A stretch of 64,000 nucleotides of DNA from assembly GCA_900315105.1 (NCBI GenBank), contig OMXX01000022.1:13431-77430 (forward strand), written 5' to 3'. The notes under the pieces are model-generated. The model had not been told where the DNA came from. It saw only the letters and a program-made list of their open reading frames with translations, and ran no database searches. The DNA comes from an uncultured Prevotellaceae bacterium (GTDB lineage: Bacteria > Bacteroidota > Bacteroidia > Bacteroidales > Bacteroidaceae). The position numbers and the translations under genes were made by a program. Shown in pieces: positions 16,653 through 25,340 of the stretch (its first letter is position 1; each line of letters starts with the position of its first letter).

Positions 16653-17342
16653 CTAGTTTAGAGTTGGACAAAATACCTTGCCTTCTTTAAGCACATATCG
16701 TTTATCGGCAATGGAAGCCAATTCCTCTGAGTGGGTGACAAGTATAATGGTCATGCCCATCTGAGTGTTTACGTGCCTTAACAACTGCCCAACCTCCTTG
16801 GCATGCTGACTATCAAGCTGTCCTGTAGGCTCATCTGCCAAGAGCAGTTTAGGACGCATAATAAGGGCACGGCATAGGGCTACACGACTTTTCTCTCCTC
16901 CAGAAAGAGTTTCTGGCAACTGTTGCAAAATATCGCTTATACCCATTTGTTGTGCAAGCTGCATTGCCCACTGCGTTTCCTCCGTTGTAGGTTTCTTATG
17001 GATTGCCAATGTAGGTATCAGGATATTCTGCAATGCCGTGAACTGAGGCAGGAGACGGTAATCCTGAAACATAAATCCAATCTGACGGTTACGAATCTGC
17101 AACAGCCTTGCTTCATCATCGTATGGTATCTGCTCTTCGCCTAAAAGATAGGTACCACCATCAGGCTTCAGAAGCGTTCCAAGCACATTCAGCAATGTGG
17201 TCTTGCCTGTACCTGATACGCCAGTCACAGCCACAAAGGCACCCTGCTCTACTTCCAAACTAAGTTCGTCGAGCACAATGCGCTGCCCGCCATTGCCATC
17301 GGCAAAGCTCTTTTGTATATTGTTCAGTTCGATATATGCCAT
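16653..17342 (-). CDS. ABC transporter ATP-binding protein (MacB/LolD type)
   Basis: The cytoplasmic ATPase partner of the adjacent permease, 229 residues. Walker A is GVSGTGKTTLLN (near residue 41), the Q-loop is FMFQDYRLLP, the signature is LSGGEKSRVALCRAL and Walker B is LLLADEPTGQLD, followed by the switch histidine in ILVTHS. The GEKSRVA/DEPTGQLD wording is typical of the MacB/LolD/FtsE subfamily. The start is the ATG at 17342 (MAYIELNNIQ); the open frame upstream is made of repeat-derived codons (NLSLNSKLSTLN) and is rejected. Confidence 0.95.
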   Translation of the reverse strand: MAYIELNNIQKSFADGNGGQRIVLDELSLEVEQGAFVAVTGVSGTGKTTLLNVLGTLLKPDGGTYLLGEEQIPYDDEARLLQIRNRQIGFMFQDYRLLPQFTALQNILIPTLAIHKKPTTEETQWAMQLAQQMGISDILQQLPETLSGGEKSRVALCRALIMRPKLLLADEPTGQLDSQHAKEVGQLLRHVNTQMGMTIILVTHSEELASIADKRYVLKEGKVFCPTLN

Positions 17343-17383
17343 GTTATAGTTGAGGGTTGAGAGTTTAGAGTTGAGTGATAAAT

Positions 17384-19405
17384 TCACTCTTCACGTTCTC
17401 CAAAGCACAGCAAGGTGCCACGTGCAGTTTGTATGTAAAAATGCGAACCTATAACAAGCGGTTGCGCTATGATTTGTTCTCCTGTTTCATATTCCCAGAG
17501 CTGCCTTCCTGTTGAAACTTCATGAATGCTGACAATACCTGTCTTGGTACATACCAGCAGACGGTTATCCACCAATATAGGACTACACTCACCCGTATCA
17601 CCTTTAAGTGAGGCAAACCATTTCTCCTTTCCATCCTTGCGGTCGAGACACACCAAACGGCGGTCGGTTGTCAATAGGTAGAGTGCATCCTCAGTAACAA
17701 CAGGTACGGAAAGCATTCCACCATCATCCTCCGCAGCAGGAAGCAACTTCCGATGGTTCGCTATGCGACCTCCATCGGCAAGGGTAAGTTCATATACATC
17801 GCCACGATAATCAGCCACATACACATTATCCCCATCAACCACAGGAGAGGCAGGGATATAGGCATCTAATTTTAGAGAATCGGCAGGAATTCCTGTTGTT
17901 CCGTTAACGATACGTACCCATGAATCGCAGCCTCCGAAGAGGACATAATCCTGCCAAAGCACAGCAGCACCATTGATATAATTACCTGTTTCTACACGAT
18001 TGATAAGCTTACCAGTAAGAGGCGAGAGCGTGTACATGTAATTGTCGTAGCTGCCTATGAAGAGGGCTGAAGGGGAGGGGTTAGAGGTTATGGTTGGTTT
18101 CGCCATAATCTGCCCTTCTGTGGCAAAGCTCCATCGCTCTGAACCGTCAGGCAAAGACAGAGAACGCACTTTACCGTCAAGCATTCCAACATAGAGCGTA
18201 GAATCCTCTATTGTAAACGAAGCCTCCATATCAGAACCAAGTGCAAGACTAAGCCTTTGCTCACCTGTTTCCTCATCGAGCCCCACCATCTGTCCGTGCT
18301 TGTCGCAAGTGAGCACCATGCCGTTATATGCGTCAGGAGAAGCCACCGTCCTCACATTGTGACGATGCTCCCACAACAGCTTTGGATGTTCTGGAAGTTC
18401 AGCATTTACCGACATACTTTCAGGCAAAGAACGACAGCCTGTGAGCAAAACCAACAACGGAAGCAGGAGTTTCAATACAAGGGCACCAGTAGGACATAAT
18501 TCTGCAATTTTTTCGCTAATATGATTCTTGCTCTCCTCCGGGACAACCACCCGCATATCAAAACCACGGCGTTCAAAGGTAAAGCCGTCGTTAGAGTTAT
18601 ATACGCACAGACCGCAACGAATGCACTTGGCAGGTTCATAAACCAAATTTCCTATGACAGGAATCTGTTCCTTGACAGGCAATGAAGACTGTAATCCATA
18701 GCGAGTAACCTTGATACCAGCCTCCGTGGAATACTTACGCAACTTACATTTTTCCTTTCCGTCACAGGCACAATGCAGACAATGGCTCGGCTGCGTATAG
18801 ATTTCCTTCAAACGCAGTTTCTCCTTATCGGTGAAACGACCTAAACGGCTGTTAAATTTAGAGGTTATAGAGGAGGACTTAGAGGTTTGCGACGAGTGTT
18901 GGTTATCCTCCAAAAGGCTTCCAAGTATCTCTCTAATCTTTACCCCTTCGTCAACGGTAGAACGCCTACATGCTTTCTCGCACGGAGCCTTGCAACCTTC
19001 ACATGACACACCGCCCAGCAATTCACGAGCCTCATCCAGTTTGCCAAGATCATAGAGATTGATTACACCTGCTACATCTATGCCACGCTGACAAACTATC
19101 GAGCATGGCCCCTCGCAATCGGCACGATGGTCACTCAACAGCAGTTCCAGAGAAAGGCGACGCAGTTCCTTTACTTCATCACTATCAGTCTCTATCTGCA
19201 TACCTTCGTATGGCTTTGTGGAGCAAGAAGGCACCATTTGTCCTGTCCTTAAATCCTTCACCATACACACCATGCACGAAGGCTGATGCTCTTTTCCTTC
19301 CGCATAGCACATTGAAGGCACATGAATGCCTATTTCTCGCAGTTCCTCAATAAGAGGGCGCTGACCGCTGACCGATATATCCTTGTTATTTACGCTTATT
19401 CTCAT
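17384..19405 (-). CDS. Fusion of a NuoG/HydA-like Fe-S protein with a PQQ-like propeller lipoprotein
   Basis: A 673-residue unusual fusion. Residues 1-75 are a plant-type [2Fe-2S] domain (Cys33, Cys44, Cys47, Cys61). Residues 90-160 resemble the N-terminal Fe-S domain of GltD and dihydropyrimidine dehydrogenase (CEGPCSIVC, GIDVAGVINLYDLGK, CKAPCEKACRR). Residues 205-310 hold further [4Fe-4S] ligands (CLHCACDGKEKC, CIRCGLC, ELCPTGA). At 310-324 the frame runs straight into LKLLLPLLVLLTGC, a perfect lipoprotein signal with lipobox LTGC (Cys324). From about 335 to the end is a PQQ-like propeller. The leucine at residue 311 is a TTG codon (18473-18475), so the propeller could also be made separately as a lipoprotein of about 363 residues. 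The start overlaps the NADH-binding protein gene by 20 bases. Confidence 0.85.
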   Translation of the reverse strand: MRISVNNKDISVSGQRPLIEELREIGIHVPSMCYAEGKEHQPSCMVCMVKDLRTGQMVPSCSTKPYEGMQIETDSDEVKELRRLSLELLLSDHRADCEGPCSIVCQRGIDVAGVINLYDLGKLDEARELLGGVSCEGCKAPCEKACRRSTVDEGVKIREILGSLLEDNQHSSQTSKSSSITSKFNSRLGRFTDKEKLRLKEIYTQPSHCLHCACDGKEKCKLRKYSTEAGIKVTRYGLQSSLPVKEQIPVIGNLVYEPAKCIRCGLCVYNSNDGFTFERRGFDMRVVVPEESKNHISEKIAELCPTGALVLKLLLPLLVLLTGCRSLPESMSVNAELPEHPKLLWEHRHNVRTVASPDAYNGMVLTCDKHGQMVGLDEETGEQRLSLALGSDMEASFTIEDSTLYVGMLDGKVRSLSLPDGSERWSFATEGQIMAKPTITSNPSPSALFIGSYDNYMYTLSPLTGKLINRVETGNYINGAAVLWQDYVLFGGCDSWVRIVNGTTGIPADSLKLDAYIPASPVVDGDNVYVADYRGDVYELTLADGGRIANHRKLLPAAEDDGGMLSVPVVTEDALYLLTTDRRLVCLDRKDGKEKWFASLKGDTGECSPILVDNRLLVCTKTGIVSIHEVSTGRQLWEYETGEQIIAQPLVIGSHFYIQTARGTLLCFGEREE

Positions 19406-21776
19406 ACTTAATGGCATTAAAGTCACATTCGTCTATGCACAGTCCGCAGAGAGTGCAACGCTCCGTATCAATAGTATGCTTCTCGTATGGCACGAAAGGA
19501 ATGGCATCAGCAGGACAGCATCGAGCACACTTGGTACAACCGATACAATCGTCGGTTACAGTCAATGTCACCATCTGCTTGCAACTGCCAGTACGGCAAA
19601 TACCCTGCACATGCTCCTCATACTCCTTTCGGAAATGTCGGAGAGTTGACAGAACAGGATTCGGTGCTGTTTTGCCCAATCCACAGAGCGCAGCCTTCTT
19701 CACGGCTTTTGCCAATACCTCCAGATTGTCAATATCGGTTATAGTACCCTTGCCCGATGCAAGACGGTCAAGGATATCCAACATCCTCTTAGCACCAACC
19801 CTACAGAACGTACACTTGCCACAACTCTCACCAGATATGAAAGTCAGGAAATAGCGTGCCACATCCACCATACAATCACTCTCACTCAACACCACAAGAC
19901 CGCCCGATCCCATGATAGCCCCCATCTCGTTGAGAGCATCGAAATCAACGGCCACATCGCATAGCTCAGTAGGGATACAGCCTCCTGAAGGGCCGCCTGT
20001 CTGTACCGCCTTCAGTTTCTCACCGTTCTCCATGCCACCGCCTATACGCTCCACAATCTGTCGTAGCGTTATACCCATAGGCACTTCGATAAGTCCGCCA
20101 TGGCGCACCTTTCCAGCCAAGGCAAACACCTTTGTTCCCTTGCTGTTCTCCGTACCAATCTCTCGGTAGGCATCTGCGCCACGACTTACGATAAATGGCA
20201 CCTGACTCAGCGTTTCTACGTTGTTTATCAGAGTAGGATGTCCGAACAGTCCACGCTGTGCAGGATAAGGCGGACGCAGATGCGGGAATCCACGCTTACC
20301 TTCTATTGATGCTATCAATGCCGTTTCCTCACCGCATACGAAAGCACCTGCACCCTCAAAGATTCTTACATCAACAGAGAAATCCGTGCCAAGTATTTTT
20401 TCCCCTACAAATCCATGTTCGCTGCACATCTCCAATGCACGACGAATACGAATCACAGCCTGCGGATATTCAGCACGAATATATAATATAGCCTTATGCG
20501 CACCCACGGCATATGCAGCAATAACCAAGCCCTCGATTACGCGCAACGGATAACTCTCCAAAAGGATACGATCCATAAAAGCACCTGGGTCGCCCTCATC
20601 ACCATTACAGATGACGTACTTTTCCTGATCCTTCTCCCCGGCTACAAGCAGCCACTTGCGTCCTGACGGGAAGCCACCGCCACCACGTCCACGAATACCG
20701 CTCTTGAGAACCTCATCTATCAAGGCTTCCCTATCCATAGTCAGAGCCTTACGCAGACCTTCAAATCCACCTCTGCTGATGTATTCGTCTATGTCGAGAG
20801 GGTTCATCAAACCGTAGCCCTCAGTAGAAATGCGATGCTGCCCTTCAAGGAAGGTGTTTATGTTCTCGTTGCGTTGTGTGTCACTTTGATAGACGATGTT
20901 ATCCCAAGTCTGGTCAGTATGGAATGTATCTACCTGATTAAGCAGGGCATTGCGAAGGCGAAGCAAACGAGATGCAGGACGGAAATGATGCAACAATACC
21001 TCCTTCACCTCCTCCGGACGTATGTTGGGATAGCGTGTTATCTTGCCATCAGGCATAGCAACATCGATAAGAGGCACAAGGTTACAGGCACCAACACACG
21101 ACACTGGCTTGAGCGTCACGTTGATGCCCAATTCACGACAAGCCTGTTCAACAGCCTCGCGCACTTCGGCAGTTCCGCTTGCCTGGCAACAATTCTCCAT
21201 ACCTATGCGTACCTCGCCCTGAATCGCTTTCTTGCTCTCGGCTTTATCAGCTTCATCAGAATCAGCCGTCGTACGCTCGAACTCTGCCAATACCTCATTA
21301 ACACGTCCTGGCTGCACATGACCGAAGATTTTATTATCAATCTGCACCACAGGAGCCAGTGCACAGCAACCCAGACAGGCAATCTTCTCTATTGAGTATC
21401 GCTGGTCATCGGTAGTGATAGTGTCCTCGTTCATGTTCAGTTCGCGTCGGAAAGCATCATACACGGTATTAGCTCCTTTCACATGACAGGCAGTACCACA
21501 ACAAACGCGGATGGTATGCCTACCATATGGAATCATTCGGAACTGGGCATAGAACGTTGCTACGGAAATGGCCTGTGCCCGGTCAATATCCGTAGTTTCA
21601 TATACACGTTCCAAAGCATCGGAAGGCAGATAGCTGAACTCCGTCTGCAAGGCCTGTAGCAAAGGGATGATATGCTCACGTCCCTTTCCTATCCTTTCTA
21701 TGACGGCATCAGTTCTGTTACGGATAGCCTCTCGAGCCTCCTCTGGTGAGGTGATGTTACAATTCTCACATGTCAT
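19386..21776 (-). CDS. NuoE-NuoF-type NADH:acceptor oxidoreductase (HydC-HydB-like fusion)
   Basis: A 796-residue soluble flavin/iron-sulfur protein. Residues 15-160 are a NuoE/HydC thioredoxin-like [2Fe-2S] domain (Cys92, Cys97, Cys134, Cys138). Residues 185-265 are a second [2Fe-2S] thioredoxin-like domain (CCQASGTAE, CVGAC) as at the start of HydB/HoxF proteins. Residues 320-720 are NuoF: NADH/FMN motifs GIRGRGGGGFPSGRKW and CNGDEGDPGAF, then FVCGEETALIASIEGKRGFP, then the N3-type cluster SCGKCTFCRVG plus Cys698. Residues 740-790 carry two [4Fe-4S] clusters. This is the NADH-oxidising module of bifurcating hydrogenases and formate dehydrogenases, but the [FeFe] H-cluster subunit is missing here. 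The electron acceptor is probably the fused Fe-S/propeller protein encoded next. Confidence 0.95.
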   Translation of the reverse strand: MTCENCNITSPEEAREAIRNRTDAVIERIGKGREHIIPLLQALQTEFSYLPSDALERVYETTDIDRAQAISVATFYAQFRMIPYGRHTIRVCCGTACHVKGANTVYDAFRRELNMNEDTITTDDQRYSIEKIACLGCCALAPVVQIDNKIFGHVQPGRVNEVLAEFERTTADSDEADKAESKKAIQGEVRIGMENCCQASGTAEVREAVEQACRELGINVTLKPVSCVGACNLVPLIDVAMPDGKITRYPNIRPEEVKEVLLHHFRPASRLLRLRNALLNQVDTFHTDQTWDNIVYQSDTQRNENINTFLEGQHRISTEGYGLMNPLDIDEYISRGGFEGLRKALTMDREALIDEVLKSGIRGRGGGGFPSGRKWLLVAGEKDQEKYVICNGDEGDPGAFMDRILLESYPLRVIEGLVIAAYAVGAHKAILYIRAEYPQAVIRIRRALEMCSEHGFVGEKILGTDFSVDVRIFEGAGAFVCGEETALIASIEGKRGFPHLRPPYPAQRGLFGHPTLINNVETLSQVPFIVSRGADAYREIGTENSKGTKVFALAGKVRHGGLIEVPMGITLRQIVERIGGGMENGEKLKAVQTGGPSGGCIPTELCDVAVDFDALNEMGAIMGSGGLVVLSESDCMVDVARYFLTFISGESCGKCTFCRVGAKRMLDILDRLASGKGTITDIDNLEVLAKAVKKAALCGLGKTAPNPVLSTLRHFRKEYEEHVQGICRTGSCKQMVTLTVTDDCIGCTKCARCCPADAIPFVPYEKHTIDTERCTLCGLCIDECDFNAIKYENKRK

Positions 21777-21780
21777 ACCG

Positions 21781-23547
21781 TTATGATTTCTTCTTTACTA
21801 CATAAAGACTCTTATCCGTTCGCACAACCATCATACCATCGGTAAAGGCTGGAGTGGCAAATGTCTTTTCGCCAGTCTCAAAACTGGTTATAAGCTTGAA
21901 GTCCTTGCCTGTGGAGAAGACATAGCACTTACCACTATTACTGAACAGCCATATCTTTCCGTCAGCAATGACTGGCGATGAATAGAATGGGGTGGATAGC
22001 TCATGCTGCTTCACAACCGTGCCATCCTTAGCATTGTAGGCACATACAGCCCCGTAACTTGTAGCTACATAGAGCATATCCTTTGTGGCTACAGGACTTG
22101 AACACTCGGGCAGACAATCACCTGCTTCCCATAGCTTCTCTCCTGTTGCAGCATTGATAGCTATACATGTGGCATACTCGCTTGCTCCAAAAATGATACC
22201 GTTGGATGCACATGGACTACTACCTACTTCTCCGCTCATGCATTCTACACGCCAAAGCTCTGAACCATTAGAAACACTATAAGCAGTAATAGCAGGATTT
22301 CCCATCACAATGACTGCTTGCTGACCAGATGCCTTGGCAATGATAGGTGAACTCCACGCTATCTTGTCCTTACGGCTCTTGCTCCACAACTGGTTTCCAT
22401 TAACCGTGCTGAGAGCTATCAGCTTGGCATTCGAATTATTGTCGTATTGGATAATCAATTCGTTACCATACATAAGCAACGACGATGCAAAGCCGTAATG
22501 GTTCTCAGGAACTCCAAGGTTCTTTGCCCATAGGCGCTTACCGTCCATATCGGCACATATCACATCGCCAGTGGCAAAGATAGCACATACCTGCTTTCCG
22601 TTGGTGGCTACAGTAGAAGCTGCCAGTCCTGTGTCTGCCGTCACATTAGGCATTGATGATGGTGAACCGCTAATTCCGTCAGCTTTCACCGTCCAGCGCA
22701 GCTCTCCCGTCCATAGGTCGAAGCAATAAAGCTCACGCGACTTCTTGTCTGCTCCTGTCAGGAAGATATTACGACCATTGATAACAGGCGAGTTATAACC
22801 ATGCTTAGGAATTGCTTTCTGCCATAATATGTTCTTGCCATTCTTCAGATTCCACGAAGTGGGAATATTACGTGCAGAGGAATGACCAGAGGAGTTATTG
22901 CCACGGAAAGCATTGGAGGTGAGCTTTGGAACAGGGAAAGTATCGGCTGGCTCCTCTGCCTTTGCCACAAGCGCACTATCTACTTTCTGAGTATCGGCTA
23001 CAGTCGTTCCTGACATCAATGCGGTACTCGTAGTATCCGCAGAAACAGAATCATTTGCTGCCAACGTATCGCGCATTCCGTTTATCCAGCCTCGTAGCGT
23101 ACCTGAGGTAAACACGGCAAAAACCAACACTAAACACCCAATACCAAGCATCCCATACCCGATATATCTGCGGGCATTGCATTTTATCATCCACTCATCA
23201 ATAGGGTCGAGTTCTTTTTCAGGGAGGTTCTTCGTGTCCTTGAAATACATACGCAGACTCAGACCTATGACAACTGCCATAGCACAGAGAATCCATGCTC
23301 CAACCTTGAGATGGGTTTCCTGTGTGAAGTAAGCCTTTCGAGAGAGCAGATCAAGTTGACGTATCTGTTCCGCCAGTTCTGCATTTTCCGTATTACTCTC
23401 GTTAAATTGCTTCAGTGTCTCCATTACCTCTGTTTGGAGTGGAGTGACCTGACGCATCTGTACCCAACTCACCCCCATCATCACCAACAGGACGAGAGCG
23501 AAAAGCACAGTAACCAAAGCTATATTCCTATATACGTTTCTTTTCAT
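21781..23547 (-). CDS. Membrane-anchored PQQ-like beta-propeller protein
   Basis: A 588-residue protein with an N-terminal helix (about 8-28), a short coiled stretch (QTEVMETLKQFNESNTENAELAEQ), two more helices (about 82-100 and 130-150) and then a Ser/Thr/Asp-rich linker. From about residue 215 it is a PQQ-like propeller that begins NAFRGNNSSGHS, the same FRG/WRG opening as the other propellers in the operon. Blade signatures such as TGELRWTVK and TGEKLWEAG recur. The propeller should face the periplasm. No cofactor ligands are recognised. The start overlaps the upstream NapH-like gene by 20 bases. Confidence 0.88.
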   Translation of the reverse strand: MKRNVYRNIALVTVLFALVLLVMMGVSWVQMRQVTPLQTEVMETLKQFNESNTENAELAEQIRQLDLLSRKAYFTQETHLKVGAWILCAMAVVIGLSLRMYFKDTKNLPEKELDPIDEWMIKCNARRYIGYGMLGIGCLVLVFAVFTSGTLRGWINGMRDTLAANDSVSADTTSTALMSGTTVADTQKVDSALVAKAEEPADTFPVPKLTSNAFRGNNSSGHSSARNIPTSWNLKNGKNILWQKAIPKHGYNSPVINGRNIFLTGADKKSRELYCFDLWTGELRWTVKADGISGSPSSMPNVTADTGLAASTVATNGKQVCAIFATGDVICADMDGKRLWAKNLGVPENHYGFASSLLMYGNELIIQYDNNSNAKLIALSTVNGNQLWSKSRKDKIAWSSPIIAKASGQQAVIVMGNPAITAYSVSNGSELWRVECMSGEVGSSPCASNGIIFGASEYATCIAINAATGEKLWEAGDCLPECSSPVATKDMLYVATSYGAVCAYNAKDGTVVKQHELSTPFYSSPVIADGKIWLFSNSGKCYVFSTGKDFKLITSFETGEKTFATPAFTDGMMVVRTDKSLYVVKKKS

Positions 23548-24763
23548 CTTTTACAGCTATGTTTTGTGGACAATATTCAAAGCACTTACCGCAAGCCACA
23601 CAGGCTGACGGCTCTATCTCGTAGGTCTTTCGTGTTCGTTTCACGGAGAGACGGATGAGTTTGCAACCGAGTACAAAGCCGATAAGTGCGCCTGTCAACC
23701 ATGACCAGCGGTTGTAACTCTCACGCACACTGACTACCGATGCCTCCAGATCTTTCATTGAACGTCCCATCTCGTGGAAAGCTTCTACCTCGGCTGGCAT
23801 AACATCACTGTTTGTTTCTTGTTGCAACAAGGTGTAGAGATATACATCACGATGGGCAATGCTCAACGTATCGCTCTGACTAGATAATAGCCAGCCACCA
23901 CCAATAGTGAGCATAGGTAACAGCACAATATAAAGCAACACACGACGTACTCCCGTCATGCGATTTTCGCCTCCTTTGTTGGCATACGGTTCACGAATGG
24001 CATCTACCGGACAGGCATTATGACAAAGCGCACAGTTGATACATGTTTTCTTCGTTACCTCCACACGTTTCAATGCTACATTACTTACAACGCCGAGAAT
24101 AGCTCCGTAAGGACAGAGAAACCGACAGAAAGGTCGTCCCACGAATACAGCAAGTATCAATAATGATACTCCAAAGACAATCATTCCCACATCGCCACTC
24201 AGACGGAATATAGGTATGAAAGGATCAAAGCGGCAGATTATAAACTGACTACGTGTAGCAGCATAGAGAATGGCAAAACTTAAATAAATCCAAGGAAAGA
24301 AACTCAATGCTGATGCCACGGCGCGTGAGATACGGAAATTGCGCACATTGACCAGTTCCTGCAAGGCTCCCATCGGACAGACTCCTGCACAGAACACTCG
24401 TCCGAAGAACAAAGTGAACACCAATGGCAACAGAAACAGCAATAGTACCACGAAAGGTAGCTTATAGCCATTGTCTGCTAAAGCCAACACCACATTCTGT
24501 ATCGACCCGACACTACATACACACCCTGTGCGGAAGAATCCGAAATATAGCACCGACACGATACTCACGGAAAAGAGAATTCTCCTACTTGGCTTACGAT
24601 GTACAGCCCAAGCAACAAGACTCATCATACCCAGAAGCAGCACCACATCGAGCCACGACCAGAATGTCTCCCACGGCATTCCGTGGATAATCTCAGGATA
24701 CTGATATCCCGAAGTGAAATCGGGCTTCGGAAATCGCGCTATACCTAATATTATACTATGCAT
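23528..24763 (-). CDS. NapH/NosR-like membrane 4Fe-4S protein
   Basis: A 411-residue polytopic inner-membrane electron carrier. Paired membrane cysteine motifs CAGVCPMGALQELV and CRFLCPYGAILG are diagnostic of the NapH/NosR/CcoG superfamily, and TGCVCSVGSIQN is a related third motif. A [4Fe-4S] ferredoxin motif (CINCALCHNACPVDA) follows. After another helix the C-terminus has a second CxxCxxCxxxCP motif (CVACGKCFEYCPQN). Such proteins pass electrons between quinol or cytoplasmic donors and periplasmic acceptors. Its place between the NADH module and an exported ferredoxin makes it the likely transmembrane link (inference). The start overlaps the ferredoxin gene upstream by 8 bases. Confidence 0.9.
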   Translation of the reverse strand: MHSIILGIARFPKPDFTSGYQYPEIIHGMPWETFWSWLDVVLLLGMMSLVAWAVHRKPSRRILFSVSIVSVLYFGFFRTGCVCSVGSIQNVVLALADNGYKLPFVVLLLFLLPLVFTLFFGRVFCAGVCPMGALQELVNVRNFRISRAVASALSFFPWIYLSFAILYAATRSQFIICRFDPFIPIFRLSGDVGMIVFGVSLLILAVFVGRPFCRFLCPYGAILGVVSNVALKRVEVTKKTCINCALCHNACPVDAIREPYANKGGENRMTGVRRVLLYIVLLPMLTIGGGWLLSSQSDTLSIAHRDVYLYTLLQQETNSDVMPAEVEAFHEMGRSMKDLEASVVSVRESYNRWSWLTGALIGFVLGCKLIRLSVKRTRKTYEIEPSACVACGKCFEYCPQNIAVKDEKKRI

Positions 24764-25334
24764 GATCTTTCAGTTTATAACCCTGACTGACAGGTACACG
24801 CTGGATGGCACCCGAAACACATACCTTTGATATCTTACACTCATTGCAATTAAGACACAGTTCCTGCTGAATCTGTAGGAAGAGTGAACCATTGCCAAAC
24901 GATGTACAACCCTTTACGCATTTGCCACAACCATTGCAGAGATTCTCATCAATGGTATATTCAAAGTATGGCTCTTCTACAAACAGTCGTGTAATGGCTC
25001 CTGTTGGACACATCATATTCTCAGCTGCCGTGTTCAGTTCCTTCACGTTAGCTCTGTAATAGCCTCCACAGAGGTCGCAGTAGCCGCACACCTGATTAGC
25101 ATGGAAGCATTTAACCGCTGATACTGGCAGTACACAATCAGTTGCACATCTTCCGCATTGCAGGCACTTCTCCGGGTCTATCTGCCACATCATCTCACCT
25201 TCCCTGACAGATGCCTTCGAAGTCAATACTCCACCAACAGCAACCAACGAGGCTCCTGTCAGCATTGCACTACACTTTCGCAGGAACTCGCGTCGTGCCA
25301 TTGGACTATTTAGTTTCTTATCATTCTCTTCCAT
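24756..25334 (-). CDS. Tat-exported multi-cluster ferredoxin
   Basis: A 192-residue NrfC/DmsB-like ferredoxin. The N-terminus MARREFLRKCSAMLTGASL has the twin-arginine pattern RRxFLR/K followed by a hydrophobic stretch, indicating export of the folded protein. Cysteine groups are CLQCGRCATDC, CGYCDLC, MCPTGA, CNGCGKCVKGC and CLNCNECKISKVC, enough for three to four [4Fe-4S] clusters. It should accept electrons outside the membrane from the NapH-like protein and hand them to another exported partner. Another ATG 12 codons into the gene would begin at the twin-arginine region itself; the upstream ATG is annotated. Confidence 0.88.
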   Translation of the reverse strand: MEENDKKLNSPMARREFLRKCSAMLTGASLVAVGGVLTSKASVREGEMMWQIDPEKCLQCGRCATDCVLPVSAVKCFHANQVCGYCDLCGGYYRANVKELNTAAENMMCPTGAITRLFVEEPYFEYTIDENLCNGCGKCVKGCTSFGNGSLFLQIQQELCLNCNECKISKVCVSGAIQRVPVSQGYKLKDHA

Positions 25335-25340
25335 AACACC

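Noticed and set aside
17384..21776. Electron-bifurcating [FeFe] hydrogenase
   Set aside because: The diaphorase and the N-terminal HydA-like Fe-S domains are present, but the H-cluster domain with its conserved cysteine motifs is absent and replaced by a propeller.
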